Assembly (NCBI GenBank): GCA_963747315.1
Contig: CAVVEQ010000017.1
Coordinates: 1-43,818 of the forward strand
Source of the DNA: CAVVEQ01 sp963747315
GTDB lineage: Bacteria; Chloroflexota; Anaerolineae; Anaerolineales; Anaerolineaceae
Length of the DNA: 43,818 nt
Direction of reading: 5' to 3'
Within the stretch, counting starts at the first letter, position 1; each line of letters opens with the position of its first letter. The position numbers were made by a program, and so were the translations under genes. Shown here piece after piece: positions 41,777-43,818 of the stretch. The notes beneath the pieces are model-generated. The model saw only the letters and a list, made by a program, of their open reading frames with translations. It had not been told where the DNA came from and made no database searches.

Positions 41777-43331
41777 CTAAAGCTTGGACTCATTTATCGC
41801 CCGGATTTTCTTATAGAACGGCTGAAGCTTCGAGTACATCTTTAAATAGATTTCGTTGTAAAGTTCGTTATAGACGCGGTGACTTTGCGGATCAGGGGTG
41901 AAAGCCTCACCCACGCGGGTCATGGCAGCCACGGCGGCAGGAAAATCCGGATGGAGCTTGACCCCCACAGCCGCGTCGATGGCAGCTCCCAGGCCGCTGG
42001 CTTCATAAACATGCGGTCGCGCGGTGGGCAGGCCGAAGATATCGGCAGTGAGCTGCATGGCTGCCCGCGACTGGCTGCCGCCGCCGGCCACGCGCAGTTC
42101 GCGTGATCTTCACCTTGCTGCGCTTCTCGGTGCGCTCGGCGCCTTCGCGCAGCGCGTATGCCAGGCCCTCCAGGATGGCGCGGTAGATGTGGGCGCGGGT
42201 GTGCACGTCCCCAAAGCCGATGATCGCGCCGCGCGCCTCGGGACCCGGGCTGCGCAAGCCGGGGGACCAGTAGGGCTGCAGCACCAGCCCCTGTGAACCG
42301 GGCGGGACCGATTCCACCAGCTCGTCGAAGAGCGCTTCCGGCTCCACGCCCTTTTCGGTCGCCAGGCGCTCCTCGCGCAGGCCGAACTCCTGCTTGAACC
42401 AGCTCACCATCCAGTAGCCGCGGTAGATCTGGATCTCAAAACTGTAGAGTCCGGGAACGGCGGAGGGGTAAGGGGGGATGAGCGGGATGACTTCGATGTA
42501 TTTGGAGTGGGTGGTGTTGATGGTGGCGGTGGTGCCGTAGGAGAGGCAGGCGATGGAGGGATCCAGCGAGCCGGCACCGATCACCTCGCAGGCTTTATCG
42601 GCGGCGGCGGCGATGAGCGGAAGCCCGGCCGGGATGCCGGTTTGCGCGGCGGCTTCGGGGGTGATGCGCCCCAGCTCCTGCCCCTGGGGGATGAGCTCGA
42701 CGAGCAGGGCGGGGTCGAGCGGGATGGCCTGCCACTTCCAATCGGAGGAGGCTGCCCAGCGCTGGGATTTATAGTCGAAGGGGACGTAACCCACCTGGCT
42801 GCCGACCGAATCCACAAACCGCCCGGTGAGCAGGCGCACCAGATACCCGGAGAGGAAAACGTAATGGCGGGTGGCTTTCCAGATCTCGGGTTGGTGAGTG
42901 GAGAGCCAGTTGGCCTCGGCCTCAGCCTGCAGGTAAGCCACTGTTTCGCTGGCGCCGGCCACCTTGAAAGCTGCACCCCATAACCCTCCCACGGGGGTCA
43001 GCCCTTCGGTGCGGCGCTGATCCAGCCAAACGATGGCCGGGCGCAGCGGTTTGCCATCGACGTCCAGGTTGAGGACGGTGGAGCGCTGGGTGGTGAGGGC
43101 TACCGCGGCGATGGAGGAAGCATCCACACCCTTTTGTTTGAACAAGCCTTTGCAGGCGGCGCAAAGCGCATTCCAGAAAACGGCTGGATCCTGCTCGGCC
43201 AGTCCCGGCGCGGTGGAGAAGTAGGGCTCGATGGGAACGCGTTCCCTGGCAAGCAGATTGCCCTGCGGATCGAATAGCAGGGCGCGCACCGATTGGGTGC
43301 CGTTATCGATGGCAAGCAAATTCTCGGGCAT
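41777..43331 (-). CDS. FGGY-family carbohydrate kinase (apparent frameshift near 42101)
   Basis: The N-terminus LAIDNGTQSVRALLFD is the phosphate-binding loop, and PAIVWLDQRR, AAAADKACEVIGAG, SYGTTATINTTHS and YRAILEGLAYALREG follow, the order of FGGY kinases such as xylulokinase. Near 42101-42104 KVKIT changes frame: the original frame goes to nonsense, while the +1 frame gives RELRVAGGGSQSRAAMQ, the expected GGGSxS adenosine-binding block. Removing one base of the ACGCG run restores 517 residues, ending at 41777. AGGAGG lies 8 bases before the ATG at 43331. The sugar substrate is not clear. An assembly error is more likely than a dead gene. Confidence 0.85.
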
Positions 43332-43410
43332 GGCGGAATCCTCCTGAACGGGTTACCAATATATTATGCGACTGATTTTGGTTTTTGCCAAAGGGTTATT
43401 GATATTTCGA

Positions 43411-43434
43411 AGGGGCGGACGGCGGTTCGCCTCT
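43411..43434. repeat. Imperfect GGGGCG...CGCCTCT palindromic repeat in the 43332-43604 gap
   Basis: AGGGGCGGAC pairs imperfectly with GTTCGCCTCT. It resembles the widespread short palindromic intergenic elements with GTTCGCCCCTAC ends. No gene is recognised in this 273-base gap. Confidence 0.3.
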
Positions 43435-43604
43435 ACCAGGGAAAACACCTATTCACAGATGAGCACCGTTTTTATATCAGGAATCAAGCTATAAAACCGT
43501 TCTTTTCAGACAAATGAAAATTGTGTTTGGGACCTACCCAAGCTAGGCACCGAGGGTACCCCTTCCCAGCCCTCCCAGCACCAAACACTCGAGAGAGAGT
43601 AACA

Positions 43605-43818
43605 TTACCCGCTCCTCAAAAGCACCCCATTCCCTGCCGGATCATGGAGCAGGAAGGCCTCGCCTCTTTCCTCGATCGCCACACCCTCTTTTTCTGCCCG
43701 GGAGCGTATCTCAGCAACGGTTTCCTTCCTTGCAACCAGTTCGAACCAGCGCATTCCCCCGGCGTCCGCCACCCGGTTGGGGGCGTTCTCCCCCAACCAG
43801 TTATTGACCGCCACATGG
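43605..43818 (-). CDS. VOC-family protein, C-terminal part, cut by the window edge
   Basis: The frame runs off the right edge. The visible 71 residues are HVAVNNWLGENAPNRVAD, then GGMRWFELVARKETVAEIRSRAEKEGV and FLLHDPAGNGVLLRSG, the C-terminal half of a VOC (glyoxalase-like) module or the second half of a two-module protein. Asp-Pro-x-Gly-Asn near the end is typical. It is not obviously related to the VOC protein at 10.8-11.2 kb. The start lies outside, so length and ribosome site cannot be judged. Confidence 0.75.
   Translation of the reverse strand, partial: HVAVNNWLGENAPNRVADAGGMRWFELVARKETVAEIRSRAEKEGVAIEERGEAFLLHDPAGNGVLLRSG

Noticed and set aside
1..43818. tRNA, rRNA, riboswitch, prophage or insertion sequence
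   Set aside because: None could be supported by reading both strands; a covariance-model search (tRNAscan, Rfam) would be needed to exclude small RNAs.

Overview
The window looks like a piece of a Chloroflexota genome, most likely an Anaerolineae-type bacterium. This is inferred from gene style only: several lipoproteins with Thr/Pro linkers followed by SGNH domains, large GT-C-like membrane proteins, a BMP-type nucleoside ABC operon, a Gmad2 lipoprotein and a surface beta-helix protein. I saw no rRNA, tRNA, CRISPR array or insertion sequence.

Layout. 0-4.0 kb: two multi-membrane GT-C-like proteins. 4.1-10.1 kb (+): a BMP-family nucleoside ABC transporter operon (lipoprotein, internal terminator, double ATPase, two permeases) ending in an ADP-ribosylglycohydrolase-like enzyme. 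10.1-15.0 kb (-): a small HExxH protein, a VOC protein, AzlCD, a fatty acyl-AMP ligase (FAAL), a DedA protein and an acyl carrier protein. 15.1-19.8 kb (-): a signalling group of Ser/Thr kinase, membrane-anchored FecR-domain stalk protein and zinc-ribbon/FHA protein. 19.9-25.1 kb (-): an envelope acylation group of two paralogous SGNH lipoproteins, a membrane SGNH protein, an MBOAT acyltransferase, a 40-residue membrane microprotein and a small lipoprotein.

25.1-31.35 kb is a replication/partition-like island. It holds an RHH-like protein, two ParA ATPases, a ParB-like protein, then divergently an ExeA-like AAA ATPase, an RHH-like protein and a protein with a DnaA domain I fused to a winged-helix-like region but without an AAA+ domain. 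It carries repeat arrays between genes and two copies of a 16-bp palindrome, each overlapping the stop codon of an island gene. Transcription diverges at about 29.0 kb.

31.4-34.8 kb: 5-oxoprolinase genes pxpB, pxpC and pxpA, with an unrelated unknown gene on the opposite strand between C and A. 34.8-43.8 kb: an SGNH lipoprotein, a Gmad2 lipoprotein, a heavily indel-damaged beta-helix surface protein, proC, another large membrane protein, an FGGY sugar kinase and the end of a second VOC gene.

Two systems stand out. First, the microprotein ends in a tyrosine-containing hexapeptide like that of DltX, and sits beside an MBOAT and an SGNH protein. With FAAL and ACP in the same window, all classes of part of a Dlt-like envelope acylation pathway are present. 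Second, the 25-31 kb island has a 'split DnaA' look and its own candidate centromere/operator palindromes.

Caveat: five genes show an apparent single-base frameshift and one gene (37.0-38.7 kb) shows about nine. Some of these are probably consensus errors, so broken genes should not be taken as biologically dead without read support.
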